Assembly (NCBI GenBank): GCA_016776725.1
Contig: JADHSV010000016.1
Coordinates: 1-57,968 of the forward strand
DNA: 57,968 bases
Direction of reading: 5' to 3'
From: Rhodospirillales bacterium
GTDB lineage: Bacteria; Pseudomonadota; Alphaproteobacteria; Rhodospirillales; Shumkoniaceae
The stretch's first letter is position 1, and every line of letters starts with the position of its first letter. The notes beneath the pieces are model-generated. The model saw only the letters and a list, made by a program, of their open reading frames with translations. It had not been told where the DNA came from and did no database searches. This document shows positions 17,514 to 28,330 of this stretch, in pieces. A program made the translations under genes and the position numbers.

Positions 17514-18215
17514 CTAATTTCGCAAAGCCAGCGTCGCCGCGCCGAGGATCATTCCGGTCTCGTCCGACTGAACGATCACGGCGCAGGCGTCGTTGGCCTG
17601 CTCGCCCACCGGTAAAGCCACGGTCATCGCCTTGCCGTTCCAGCCGGTCAAGCGTTCCAGCTTTCGCACCACGTTGGAATATTTGATCTGTCGCCCGCCG
17701 TTTTCGCCGCGCCGAATATTGGTTGCGTGTTCGCGATCGAACAGCACCGCATAGACGGACGCCGGACCCGTGTCTTTTTTTGGCGAAAGCGTTGCGTGGA
17801 CACCACTGGCGTCGCGGCGAAGCTCAATTTGAACGGCGGGCATGGTCTTGGCCTGGGCGATGCCGTTCAGCACCGCCGGGCGGTTCGATCCCGTCATTTG
17901 CGCGGCCCCGTGCACCACCATTTGCGGCGTATAGACGTAGCCTATCCCGAAACGCCGGGCATAAGCCCGCTGGCGCTCGGTATTGGCGGGGCTGGCGAAG
18001 GTATCCTTCCAGCCGATGTAATCCCAGTAATCCACATGGAACGATAGCGCCAGCACGTCGTCGCGCTTGGCCAGCTCATTCAGAAACGCGTCCGCGGGCG
18101 GGCACGAAGAACAGCCCTGCGAGGTATAAAGCTCAACCACCGTCAATTCCCGCGCCGCCACGGGCTGAACCGCCATGACGCCGAGGAAGCACAAGATCAT
18201 TAGTCTGCGAAACAT
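17514..18215 (-). CDS. DUF1223 secreted thioredoxin-fold protein
   Basis: 233 residues from the chosen ATG, which begins a signal peptide (hydrophobic core MILCFLGVMAVQPVAA). The mature protein opens with the DUF1223 hallmark VVELYTSQGCSSCPPADAFL, a thioredoxin-like fold with a CSSC motif, followed by LSFHVDYWDYIGWKD. It is probably a periplasmic redox-related protein; its partner is unknown. An upstream ATG at 18251 would hide the signal peptide behind 12 extra residues and is less likely. Convergent with htpG. Confidence 0.85.
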   Translation of the reverse strand: MFRRLMILCFLGVMAVQPVAARELTVVELYTSQGCSSCPPADAFLNELAKRDDVLALSFHVDYWDYIGWKDTFASPANTERQRAYARRFGIGYVYTPQMVVHGAAQMTGSNRPAVLNGIAQAKTMPAVQIELRRDASGVHATLSPKKDTGPASVYAVLFDREHATNIRRGENGGRQIKYSNVVRKLERLTGWNGKAMTVALPVGEQANDACAVIVQSDETGMILGAATLALRN

Positions 18216-18270
18216 GCCCAACAGGTGGCGAACGGGCACGCGTTCGGCCAATCACATCGTGGTGAGCAGG

Positions 18271-18302
18271 TAAAAAGAAAGGCCGGATCTTTCGATCCGG
18301 CC
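18271..18302 (-). terminator. Rho-independent terminator of the glycine-zipper gene
   Basis: A perfect 9-bp stem (18281-18289 with 18294-18302) closes a GAAA tetraloop in the minus-strand transcript and is followed by TTTCTTTTT. It lies 30 bp past the stop of the glycine-zipper gene. Confidence 0.85.
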
Positions 18303-18332
18303 CATCGGCTTCAGGGGGAAAGCTTGAAAAAC

Positions 18333-18803
18333 TTAGTAGCGGGGCCAGTTCGGCCAGTAGGGGCGATAGGAACGATAGCGATTGGTGTCGTCCGAGTGGG
18401 TCACCGTGGTGTTCGTCGTCTGCGTCACGTAGGTGCGGTTGTCGATGTAGGTGCTGCGATCGACATAGACGACTGGACGCCGGTGCGAATTCCGGTACGA
18501 ACGCCGGTGCGAGCGATAAATCTGCGACGGGCTCGGGCGATAAACCGTGCGCGTATAGGTGCTGGTGCTGCTGCCGTGGCGAGACGCGTTGTGGGCGATA
18601 GCGGCGCCGATCAGGGTCCCGGCGGCGGTGGCGACGACGCGGCCGTCTCCCCTGCCGATATGTGAACCGACGAACCCACCGGCGGCTGCGCCGAACAATG
18701 TCGCGAAAACCTGATCCGGGCTGGCGGCCGAAGCCGAATTCACACTGGCGCCTGCGCCCAGGATGGCGATGGAGCTAACGGCTGCAATAAGAAACTTTTT
18801 CAT
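18333..18803 (-). CDS. Secreted glycine-zipper protein
   Basis: 156 residues. A signal peptide (MKKFLIAAVSSIAILGAG) is followed by a glycine-zipper segment (ATLFGAAAGGFVGSHIGRGDGR and TAAGTLIGAAIA), typical of membrane-inserting 2TM/YMGG-like envelope proteins. The C-terminal half is a low-complexity Arg/Tyr/Ser tail ending PYWPNWPRY. The ATG at 18803 is strongly supported by a GGAGGG site 7 bp upstream; the longer frame is not. A sigma32-like promoter lies upstream and a strong terminator downstream, so it is monocistronic. Probably an envelope stress or scaffold protein; function not known. Confidence 0.8.
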   Translation of the reverse strand: MKKFLIAAVSSIAILGAGASVNSASAASPDQVFATLFGAAAGGFVGSHIGRGDGRVVATAAGTLIGAAIAHNASRHGSSTSTYTRTVYRPSPSQIYRSHRRSYRNSHRRPVVYVDRSTYIDNRTYVTQTTNTTVTHSDDTNRYRSYRPYWPNWPRY

Positions 18804-18857
18804 CTGACCCTCCAAAAAACCGAATAACCGTTCGAGAAAACCTCGTTCGATTTGGGC

Positions 18858-18887
18858 TATGGGAGGGTTGGGGCGTTTTTTTTCAAG
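18858..18887 (-). promoter_or_regulatory. Possible sigma32-type promoter for the glycine-zipper gene
   Basis: On the minus strand, CTTGAAA (18881-18887) and CCCATA (18858-18863) are separated by 17 bp and lie 55 bp before the start codon. This resembles heat-shock (RpoH) promoters. An RpoH-like sigma factor is encoded at 56134-56982. Confidence 0.4.
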
Positions 18888-18900
18888 CGCCGTAAAAAAA

Positions 18901-18957
18901 ACCAAAAGAACCAAAAGGTTCCTTTTTACACCTTTTTGGGTTATGATCATATCAAAT
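18901..18957 (+). promoter_or_regulatory. Probable promoter/operator of the toxin-antitoxin pair
   Basis: Repeated ACCAAAAG units (18901 and 18910) and an imperfect palindrome (CCAAAAGGT with ACCTTTTTGG, 18911-18939) precede a TATGATCAT element. The placement fits autorepression by the antitoxin; no footprint-like consensus is known to me. Confidence 0.4.
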
Positions 18958-18971
18958 CAGGAGGTAAATTG

Positions 18972-19181
18972 ATGGCAGTGAACGTGAAGCTCGCAGATGA
19001 TTTGGTGGCGGATGCCAGACGGTACGGCGCTGTCAATCATCGCTCAACGCCCAAGCAGATTGAATATTGGTCGCATATGGGCAAGGTCGCCGAGGAGAAT
19101 CCGGACCTGCCGTTTTCGTTGATCAAGGATATTATTATCGCCCGCGCGGAAGACGCCGACGAGGAATACGGCTTCGATTGA
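18972..19181 (+). CDS. ParD-like antitoxin
   Basis: 69 residues. The start MAVNVKLADDLVADARRYGAVNHRS matches the ParD-like antitoxins (short beta strand followed by helices, ribbon-helix-helix-like DNA-binding N-terminus). The acidic C-terminus ending in AEDADEEYGFD is suited to neutralising a basic toxin. An excellent SD (AGGAGG) precedes the ATG. The gene ends 17 bp before the RelE/ParE toxin gene, the usual antitoxin-first order. Probably autoregulated through the upstream repeats. Confidence 0.82.
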   Translation: MAVNVKLADDLVADARRYGAVNHRSTPKQIEYWSHMGKVAEENPDLPFSLIKDIIIARAEDADEEYGFD

Positions 19182-19198
19182 TGCCGTAAATCTAATCA

Positions 19199-19474
19199 AT
19201 GACGAGGTTTGTCCAAACCCCAACCTTCAAACGCGCCGTCAAGCGGTTGCACAAGGCTCAAAAACAGGCGCTGGACGATGCCGTGCGGACCATCGCCGAC
19301 AACCCCACCTGTGGCGAGGCCAAGGTTGGCGATCTGGCCGGAGTCCGGGTTTACAAATTCCGGATGGACAATAGCCTGATCCTTCTGGCCTACGAACATT
19401 TCGAGGCCGAGAACACCATCAAGCTTCTGGCTCTGGGCAGTCACCAGAACTTCTATCGGAACCTGAAACGCTAA
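19199..19474 (+). CDS. RelE/ParE family toxin
   Basis: 91 residues, basic. TPTFKRAVKRLHKAQKQALDDAVRTIADNP at the N-terminus and VGDLAGVRVYKFRMDNSLILLAY are typical of the RelE/ParE/YoeB fold, here the subgroup paired with ParD-like antitoxins; it ends in HQNFYRNLKR. Whether it cleaves mRNA or poisons gyrase cannot be told from sequence. Downstream of the antitoxin and convergent with acnA, 27 bp from its 3' end. Confidence 0.82.
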   Translation: MTRFVQTPTFKRAVKRLHKAQKQALDDAVRTIADNPTCGEAKVGDLAGVRVYKFRMDNSLILLAYEHFEAENTIKLLALGSHQNFYRNLKR

Positions 19475-19501
19475 TTCGGGCCAACCGATGTCGTTAAACC
19501 C

Positions 19502-22195
<2,694 letters not shown>

Positions 22196-22424
22196 GATGA
22201 AAATCCTCCTTTTCCCGGTCCGAGCGACCGAGCAAACAATAATCAAACGCAATATCGCGCCATGAATACACGAAAAAACCGGCTTTAGAAATAGGGCCCC
22301 GGAAAAAGGGTTCCCAGCGGGAAAAAACACCCTGTGACATTCAATGGAATTGACGGCTGCGGCGCGAAACTGATGTTTGCAGCGCTGGCGAGAAAACAAG
22401 CCCACTAAATCAAAAAACTTGGCG
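22196..22424. other. Gene-free leader region of acnA
   Basis: The 229 bp upstream of acnA contain no recognisable gene. They must hold the acnA promoter and untranslated leader. I see no clear sigma70 or riboswitch-like structure. Confidence 0.35.
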
Positions 22425-22632
22425 CCGCCCAGACCCGCAAAGGCCGAGGGGCCTTTCATGCCAAAGAATTGGCGAGAAAACAGTATACTGTCCCCGGTTT
22501 TTGAAAATCAACGGGATCAAAGGCCCGGAGTGGATTTCAACAAGAAAACCGGGGACAGTATATAGTTTTCTTTATTTTTCATCGTTAATTCAACGGGATC
22601 AAAGGCCCCTCGGCCTTTGCGGGGCTGGGCGG
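22425..22632. repeat. Nested palindromic element (MITE/REP-like)
   Basis: Two concentric inverted repeats. The outer arms 22425-22456 and 22601-22632 match at 31 of 32 positions, and each arm itself contains an AAAGGCC/GGCCTTT hairpin. The inner arms 22476-22501 and 22545-22570 match at 24 of 26 and contain the GGGGACAGTATA core. An 18-bp direct repeat (CAACGGGATCAAAGGCCC) is at 22509 and 22591. No ORF is supported inside. It is probably a non-autonomous mobile palindrome; its transposase is not in the window. Confidence 0.75.
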
Positions 22633-22843
22633 AGCTCGGTCTTGTTTGTTTGATTTCGTTCAAGCGCCACTAGGGCTGCACTCCCGCTTGGTCGTTCGTC
22701 GGGCGCTCTCGCGCCGCTCCGGGAGGCTGGTTGCCGGGGGCGGGGCGGTTGGATTTTGAGGTGCTGAGCGCCAACGGGCAAAAAATAGCCACAATTCGCC
22801 CGTCTAATGATGGGCGACCAAGAAGATCCCCTCGTTTGCTATG

Positions 22844-22878
22844 CCAGGGACCGATTCTCCCCCCGAATCGGTCCCTGG
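22844..22878. repeat. Perfect 14-bp stem palindrome
   Basis: Arms 22844-22857 and 22865-22878 (CCAGGGACCGATTC and its complement) flank a 7-base C-rich loop. No U-tract follows on either strand, so it is not a classical terminator. It has the look of a REP-like unit. It lies about 117 bp before ccmA. Confidence 0.65.
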
Positions 22879-22994
22879 TTCCGTCCGTAGCCACGCATTC
22901 TCGCCAAACGATCCCACAAATCCTTCTTTTTTGCGGGCGCTTGCTATAGGTTCTCGCCCATTGTTTTAACGAGTCCAAACCGCAGTACGTTTTA

Positions 22995-23639
22995 ATGGAT
23001 CGATTTACCGGCTCAGACCTTTTATGCATCCGCGGCGAGCGGATGGTATTTACCGGCCTGGATTTCGAGGTTGCAGCGGGTGGCGCGCTTATACTCGTCG
23101 GACCCAACGGCAGCGGGAAGTCCAGCCTGCTCAGGCTTATGGCGCGGCTTTTGAAGCCGGCGGCCGGGGCCATGGCGTGGAACGGCGAGGATGTTTCAGA
23201 CGATCCGGACGCTCATAACGCCCGCCTTCACTACGTTGGCCATATGGATGCTGTGAAGCCCGTGCTCAGCGTTGCCGAGAACGTTCGCTTCTGGGCCGGG
23301 TTGCGCCCCAACGGCGCAGCGGACCCGCAAGCCGCGACGGCGCGCGCGCTTGAAACCTTCGGCATTTCCCATCTGGCCGACATACCGGGCCGCTTTCTTT
23401 CCGCCGGGCAGCGCCGCCGCGTCAATCTGGCGCGCATCATCGCTTCGCCCGCGCCCCTTTGGCTGCTGGACGAACCGACCACGGCATTGGACAAAGAAGC
23501 CATCGCCAGTCTGGAAGGCGCCATCACCCGGCACCAGCGCGGTGGCGGCATGGTCGTTCTGGCGACCCATGCCGCGATTGAGGCGCACGCGCCGTCGGTT
23601 CTTGATCTGGGCGATTTTGAGATGGCGGAGGCGGTGTGA
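22995..23639 (+). CDS. ccmA: Heme exporter ATP-binding protein CcmA
   Basis: 214-residue ABC ATPase of the System I cytochrome c maturation complex (CcmABCD), which releases holo-CcmE. Walker A is GPNGSGKSS, the signature region is LSAGQRRRVNLARI, and Walker B is LWLLDEPTTALD, with the H-loop in LATHAAIE. First gene of a complete ccmABCDEFGHI cluster. Its stop overlaps the ccmB ATG by one base. The promoter must lie in the palindrome-rich region upstream. Confidence 0.95.
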   Translation: MDRFTGSDLLCIRGERMVFTGLDFEVAAGGALILVGPNGSGKSSLLRLMARLLKPAAGAMAWNGEDVSDDPDAHNARLHYVGHMDAVKPVLSVAENVRFWAGLRPNGAADPQAATARALETFGISHLADIPGRFLSAGQRRRVNLARIIASPAPLWLLDEPTTALDKEAIASLEGAITRHQRGGGMVVLATHAAIEAHAPSVLDLGDFEMAEAV

Positions 23640-24304
23640 TGGAGCGCTTTATCCGTCTTGTCGGGCGCGATTTGCGGCTGGCCCAGCGCCATGGGTTCGA
23701 CAGCCTGCTGGTGGTCGTCTTTTTTGTGATCGCGGTGGTGCTGTTTCCCTTCGGCGTCGGCCCCGAACCCAACATTCTGGCGCGCATCGCCGCCGGGATC
23801 ATCTGGGTGGCCGCGTTGCTGGCCTCGATGTTGTCGCTGGAGCGCCTGTTGCAGGCCGACTTTGATGATGGGTCGCTGGAACTTCTGGTGCTGTCCCCGG
23901 TGACGCTGGAAATCATCGTGCTGGCCAAGGTTATTGCCCACTGGCTGACCACGGGATTGCCCCTGATTGTCGCCGCACCCTTGCTGGCCGTTCTTTTGAA
24001 CATGAATGCCGAAGGGTTCGGCGTTCTCGTGCTGGCGCTTTTTTTGGGAACGCCGACGCTTAGCCTGATCGGGGCCGTCGGCGCGGGCCTGATTTTGGGG
24101 TCGCGCCGGGGCGGGGTTTTATTGTCGCTGTTGGTGCTGCCGCTCTATATCCCGGTGCTTATATTCGGGGTCGGCGCGGTTGATGCGGCCATCGGCGGTT
24201 TCGCCTTCAAGGCGCAGATCATGATATTGGGAGGCCTGTTTTTGGGCACCTTGGCCCTTTGCCCGTGGGCGACGGCTGCAGCCATCCGGCAGGCGCTGGA
24301 GTAA
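23639..24304 (+). CDS. ccmB: Heme exporter permease CcmB
   Basis: 221 residues with six predicted membrane segments, the permease partner of CcmA. The family start ERFIRLVGRDLRLAQR and the LERLLQADFDDGSLELLVLS loop are visible. The ATG at 23639 is used in preference to the in-frame GTG one codon earlier because it gives the canonical start and a one-base overlap with ccmA. A 99-bp gap separates it from ccmC. Confidence 0.95.
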   Translation: MERFIRLVGRDLRLAQRHGFDSLLVVVFFVIAVVLFPFGVGPEPNILARIAAGIIWVAALLASMLSLERLLQADFDDGSLELLVLSPVTLEIIVLAKVIAHWLTTGLPLIVAAPLLAVLLNMNAEGFGVLVLALFLGTPTLSLIGAVGAGLILGSRRGGVLLSLLVLPLYIPVLIFGVGAVDAAIGGFAFKAQIMILGGLFLGTLALCPWATAAAIRQALE

Positions 24305-24403
24305 AAAAAGAATCCGATGCCTATGGAAATTCGGACTGCCGAGAGATAAATACAGGCTCGTCTGAGAAAAGTAAGAATTAGCCCAATAGAAGTTAGAAAC
24401 AGA

Positions 24404-25135
24404 ATGCATCGATTTGCAAATCCGAAACGGTTTATGGACCTGAGCAGGGCCTTGTTGCCCTGGACGGCGGGGATCAGTGTTGTGCTGATTGCTGCGGGGC
24501 TTTATCTGGCCTTGTTCGTTTCACCCACCGACTACCAGCAAGGCCAAAGCGTGCGCATGATGTACGTGCACGTTCCGTCGGCCTGGATGTCGCTGTTCTG
24601 TTACACGTTCATGGCGGTGGCGGCTGCGGTGGCGCTGATCTGGAAGCATCCGCTGGCCGACCTGGCGGCCAAGTCGGCGGCACCCATCGGCACCTGCTTC
24701 ACGTTTCTGGCGCTGGTCACAGGTTCGTTGTGGGGCAAGCCCATGTGGGGCGCCTGGTGGGTGTGGGACGCGCGCCTGACATCCGTTTTGATCCTGTTTT
24801 TCCTTTATCTGGGATACATGGCGCTGATCAACGCGTTCGATGATCCGACCCGGGGCTTTCGTGCGGCCTCGATTTTGGTGCTTGTCGGCTTCATTAACGT
24901 TCCCATCATCAAGTTTTCGGTCGAATGGTGGCACACCCTGCATCAGCCCGCCAGCGTCATCAAAATGGGCGGCCCCGCCATTCATCCGAGCATGCTTGCG
25001 CCCTTGTTGCTAATGGCGGTCGGCTACACCACCTATTTCCTCTGGGTGCTGATGGTGCGCATGCGAACCGAGATACTGGCCGGAAAAATCCGTGCCGCAC
25101 GGCTTCGGCAGGTGCGCGCGCCGGTGAAAGGGTAG
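24404..25135 (+). CDS. ccmC: Heme trafficking protein CcmC
   Basis: 243-residue integral membrane protein with six predicted TM helices that loads heme onto CcmE. The tryptophan-rich WWD motif is GKPMWGAWWVWDARLTSVL, and heme-coordinating histidines occur in YVHVPSAWM and EWWHTLHQPAS. The start MHRFANPKRF matches alphaproteobacterial CcmC. The gene is followed after 9 bp by ccmD. Confidence 0.95.
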   Translation: MHRFANPKRFMDLSRALLPWTAGISVVLIAAGLYLALFVSPTDYQQGQSVRMMYVHVPSAWMSLFCYTFMAVAAAVALIWKHPLADLAAKSAAPIGTCFTFLALVTGSLWGKPMWGAWWVWDARLTSVLILFFLYLGYMALINAFDDPTRGFRAASILVLVGFINVPIIKFSVEWWHTLHQPASVIKMGGPAIHPSMLAPLLLMAVGYTTYFLWVLMVRMRTEILAGKIRAARLRQVRAPVKG

Positions 25136-25144
25136 GGTGCGGCC

Positions 25145-25324
25145 ATGGAAACCCTGACGACCTTTTTCGAGATGGGCGGGTACGCCCGTTATATCTGGCC
25201 GGCTTTCGGCCTGTCATTCGTGGTGCTGGGCGTTTTACTCGCCACCAGCCTTCGATCTTTCAAAAACACCGAGGCGACGCTGAATTCCATGCGCGGCGCC
25301 GGTGGTGCGGAAAAAAATAGATGA
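25145..25324 (+). CDS. ccmD: Heme exporter accessory protein CcmD
   Basis: A 59-residue protein with one membrane helix (about residues 17-38: YIWPAFGLSFVVLGVLLATS), preceded by the family start METLTTFFEMGGYA. It stabilises the CcmABC/CcmE complex. Its TGA overlaps the ccmE ATG (25321) by 4 bp, so translation is coupled. Identified from position and composition, since the family is short and variable. Confidence 0.9.
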   Translation: METLTTFFEMGGYARYIWPAFGLSFVVLGVLLATSLRSFKNTEATLNSMRGAGGAEKNR

Positions 25325-25803
25325 AGCCCAAGCGCAAACGACTGACCTTCGTCATTCTCGGGCTCAGCCTGCTGGGAATCGCCGCCGGGCTGGTTCTGAT
25401 CGCCTTCGAAGAGAACATCGTCTTCTTCCACAGCCCGTCGGACGTGAAAGAAAAAAACATCGGCCAGGACCGGCGCATCCGCCTGGGCGGTTTGGTCGAG
25501 GAAGGCAGCGTTACGAAAACGGCGGGCGGCAAAACCGTTGAATTCGTGATCACCGATATGAACGAGACCATTCCCGTGATCTATTCCGGTCTGCTGCCGG
25601 ACCTGTTCCGCGAAGGCCAGGGCGTGGTCGCCGAAGGCCTGGTGAAAAACGGCGTTTTCCACGCCGATGAAGTGCTGGCCAAGCACGATGAAAACTACAT
25701 GCCGCCCGAGGTGGCGGATATGCTCAAGGAATCGGGTCAGTGGCAGCACATGGAAGAGGCGTTGAAGGCATCCGGCCAGATTAAAGAAAGCGCAACCAAA
25801 TGA
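25321..25803 (+). CDS. ccmE: Periplasmic heme chaperone CcmE
   Basis: 160 residues, with an N-terminal membrane anchor (residues 9-27) and a periplasmic OB-fold. The covalent heme ligand is H122 in LAKHDENYMPPEV, the exact HxxxY signature of the classical family, with the nearby Tyr supplying axial ligation. The stop overlaps the ccmF ATG by 4 bp. Confidence 0.96.
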   Translation: MKPKRKRLTFVILGLSLLGIAAGLVLIAFEENIVFFHSPSDVKEKNIGQDRRIRLGGLVEEGSVTKTAGGKTVEFVITDMNETIPVIYSGLLPDLFREGQGVVAEGLVKNGVFHADEVLAKHDENYMPPEVADMLKESGQWQHMEEALKASGQIKESATK

Positions 25804-27797
25804 TCGTTGAAATTGGGCATTTCGCCCTGATTCTGGCGCTTGTCGTTTCGCTGGTTCAGGGGACCGTGCCGCTGATTGGCGCGCACCGCAATGACGCCGC
25901 CTGGATGGCGTTGGCCCGCCCCGCCGCCATTGCTCAGTTCGTGCTGATCGCGCTGTCGTTCGCCGCCCTGACCCACGCTTATGTCACGTCGGACTTTTCG
26001 GTCCTGAATGTGGCCAATAATTCGCATTCGGCGAAGCCGATGATGTACAAGATCTCGGGCGTCTGGGCGAACCACGAAGGTTCCATGATGCTGTGGGTTC
26101 TGATCCTCGCCACCTTCGGTTCGGCGGTGGCGATTTTCGGGCAGAACCTGCCGCCCAGCCTGCGCGCCCGGACCCTGGCCATCCAGGCGTTCATCGCTTT
26201 GGGGTTCTTGCTGTTTATCGTCCTGACGTCCAACCCGTTCGAGCGCATCATGCCCGCCCCCGTGGACGGACGCGGGCTCAATCCCTTGTTACAGGACCCC
26301 GGATTGGCGTTGCATCCGCCTTTTTTGTATCTGGGCTATGTGGGCCTTTCCATTGTCTTCTCGTTCGCCATCGCCGCCCTGATTGAGGGCCGCGTCGATG
26401 CCGCCTGGGCGCGCTGGGTGCGTCCGTGGACGCTGGCGGCGTGGATATTCCTGACCGCCGGCATCGGTCTCGGTTCGTGGTGGGCCTATTACGAATTGGG
26501 CTGGGGCGGCTGGTGGTACTGGGACCCGGTGGAAAATGCCTCCTTCATGCCATGGCTGGCGGGAACCGCGTTATTGCATTCGTCCATCGTTGTTGAAAAA
26601 CGCGACACCCTGAAGGGCTGGACCGTGTTTCTGGCCATTGTCGCCTTTTCGCTCAGTCTGCTGGGCACCTTCCTGGTGCGTTCGGGCGTGCTGACCAGTG
26701 TGCATGCGTTTGCCACCGACCCGGCGCGCGGCGTCTTTATTCTGGTGTTGCTGCTGGTGGCGATCGGCGGCTCGTTCGCGCTGTTTGCCTGGCGCGGCCC
26801 GTCGCTTTCGGCGACCGGCCTGTTCGTGCCGGTGTCGCGCGAAGGGGCGCTGTTGCTGAACAACCTTCTGCTGACCACGGCGTCTGCCGTCGTGCTGCTG
26901 GGGACGCTGTACCCGTTGTTCCTGGATGCCATGAACGGCGGCAAGGTTTCCGTCGGACCGCCGTTCTTCAACGCCGTGTTTATTCCGATCATGACGCCCT
27001 TATTCGCCGCCCTAGCGGTAGGGCCGTTTCTGGCCTGGAAACGCGGCGATCTGCCCGGCGCCTTGGCGCGCCTGAAACTGGCGCTCGGTCTTAGCATTGC
27101 GGCAGCGCTGGCCACCTGGTACGTGGCCGCCGACGGTCCCGTTCTGGCGGTTCTGGGGATGGGACTTGCCGTATGGCTGGTGGCTGGGGCTTTTGTTGAA
27201 ATGGCCTCGCGCATTCACCTGTTCAGGGCGCCGGTGGTCGAAAGCCTGCGCCGCTTGCGCCGTATTCCGCGCGCCACATGGGGCATGACCATCGCGCACC
27301 TCGGTCTGGGCATCCTGATTGCCGGGGTGACCGGTTCATCGGCGTGGAAGGTGGAAAGCATCCAGACCATGACGCCGGGCCAGACCATTGACGTGTCGGG
27401 CTACGAGTTCCGCTTTGAAGGGGCCAGTGGCGTGGGCGGTCCCAACTATACCGCCACGCGCGGGCGCTTTGTGGTGAGCCGCGACGGCACGCGCGTCGCC
27501 GTGCTAAAGCCCGAAAAGCGGGTCTACCCGGTGCAGGGACGGCCCACAACGGAAGCGGCCATCAAAACCACGTTCCTGGGCGATATCTACGCCGTCATCG
27601 GCGAGCCCGAGGGTAACGCGGGCGGCTATGTGACCCGGCTGTATTTCAACCCGCTGGTGCCGTGGATTTGGGCCGGAATTCTGATCATGGTCGTCGGCGG
27701 GCTGTTCAGCCTGTCGGACCGCCGCTTGCGCGTCGGCGCGCCAAGCCGCCGTGAAGCCCCCAGGCGAAAAGACCCGGCCCAAAAGGCGCGCGCATGA
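25800..27797 (+). CDS. ccmF: Cytochrome c heme lyase subunit CcmF
   Basis: 665-residue polytopic membrane protein (about 14-15 TM helices) that attaches heme to apocytochrome with CcmH and CcmI. The WWD domain reads WGGWWYWDPVENASFMPWL near residue 235, and the conserved His-containing MYKISGVWANHEGSMMLWV occurs near residue 85. Overlaps ccmE by 4 bp and ccmG by 4 bp. Confidence 0.97.
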   Translation: MIVEIGHFALILALVVSLVQGTVPLIGAHRNDAAWMALARPAAIAQFVLIALSFAALTHAYVTSDFSVLNVANNSHSAKPMMYKISGVWANHEGSMMLWVLILATFGSAVAIFGQNLPPSLRARTLAIQAFIALGFLLFIVLTSNPFERIMPAPVDGRGLNPLLQDPGLALHPPFLYLGYVGLSIVFSFAIAALIEGRVDAAWARWVRPWTLAAWIFLTAGIGLGSWWAYYELGWGGWWYWDPVENASFMPWLAGTALLHSSIVVEKRDTLKGWTVFLAIVAFSLSLLGTFLVRSGVLTSVHAFATDPARGVFILVLLLVAIGGSFALFAWRGPSLSATGLFVPVSREGALLLNNLLLTTASAVVLLGTLYPLFLDAMNGGKVSVGPPFFNAVFIPIMTPLFAALAVGPFLAWKRGDLPGALARLKLALGLSIAAALATWYVAADGPVLAVLGMGLAVWLVAGAFVEMASRIHLFRAPVVESLRRLRRIPRATWGMTIAHLGLGILIAGVTGSSAWKVESIQTMTPGQTIDVSGYEFRFEGASGVGGPNYTATRGRFVVSRDGTRVAVLKPEKRVYPVQGRPTTEAAIKTTFLGDIYAVIGEPEGNAGGYVTRLYFNPLVPWIWAGILIMVVGGLFSLSDRRLRVGAPSRREAPRRKDPAQKARA

Positions 27798-28330
27798 AGC
27801 GGCTGATCTTCATTCTGCCGCTGGTCGCGTTTGCCATCATGGCCGTTTATCTGGCCATTGGGCTGACCAAGGATCCGCGCGCCCTGCCGTCGGTTCTGAT
27901 CGATCAGGAGGTTCCGCCCTTTGATCTCGTTGCCATCGAAGGGCGTGATCGCGGCTTCAAGCACGGCGATCTATTGGGCGAGGTCTCGCTGGTTAACATC
28001 TTCGGTTCGTGGTGCATTGCGTGCAGGGCCGAGCATCCGTTCCTGATGAAAATCAAGGAGAAGAACTGGGCGCCCCTGCATGGCATCGACTGGCGCGAAG
28101 AAGACCGCCAGGCCGGTCCGGCGTGGCTGGCGCGTTTCGGCGATCCCTATACGCTGATCGGGGATGATCCCAAAAGCAAGGCGGCCATTGCCTTTGGCGT
28201 TACGGGCGCGCCGGAGACCTTCGTTGTCGATAAACGGGGCTTCATCCGTTACAAGCATGTGGGACCGATGACGCAGGACGTGTGGGACGAGACCATCCAG
28301 CCGATGCTAGAGGAACTTCGCAAACAATGA
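27794..28330 (+). CDS. ccmG: Thiol:disulfide oxidoreductase CcmG/DsbE
   Basis: 178-residue membrane-anchored periplasmic thioredoxin (anchor residues 4-22) that reduces the apocytochrome heme-binding cysteines. The redox site is W73-C74-I-A-C77 in NIFGSWCIACRAEHP; the usual family form is WCxxC with Pro-Thr or Glu. The later cis-Pro loop is TGAPETFVVD. Overlaps ccmF by 4 bp and ccmH by 4 bp. Confidence 0.95.
   Translation: MKRLIFILPLVAFAIMAVYLAIGLTKDPRALPSVLIDQEVPPFDLVAIEGRDRGFKHGDLLGEVSLVNIFGSWCIACRAEHPFLMKIKEKNWAPLHGIDWREEDRQAGPAWLARFGDPYTLIGDDPKSKAAIAFGVTGAPETFVVDKRGFIRYKHVGPMTQDVWDETIQPMLEELRKQ

Noticed and set aside
22425..22632. CRISPR-like array
   Set aside because: The repeats are inverted and nested, with no regular direct repeats or spacers.
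22670..23173. Minus-strand 167-codon frame before and inside ccmA
   Set aside because: Half of it is antisense to the ccmA Walker A region and the rest lies in palindrome-rich spacer without SD or motif.
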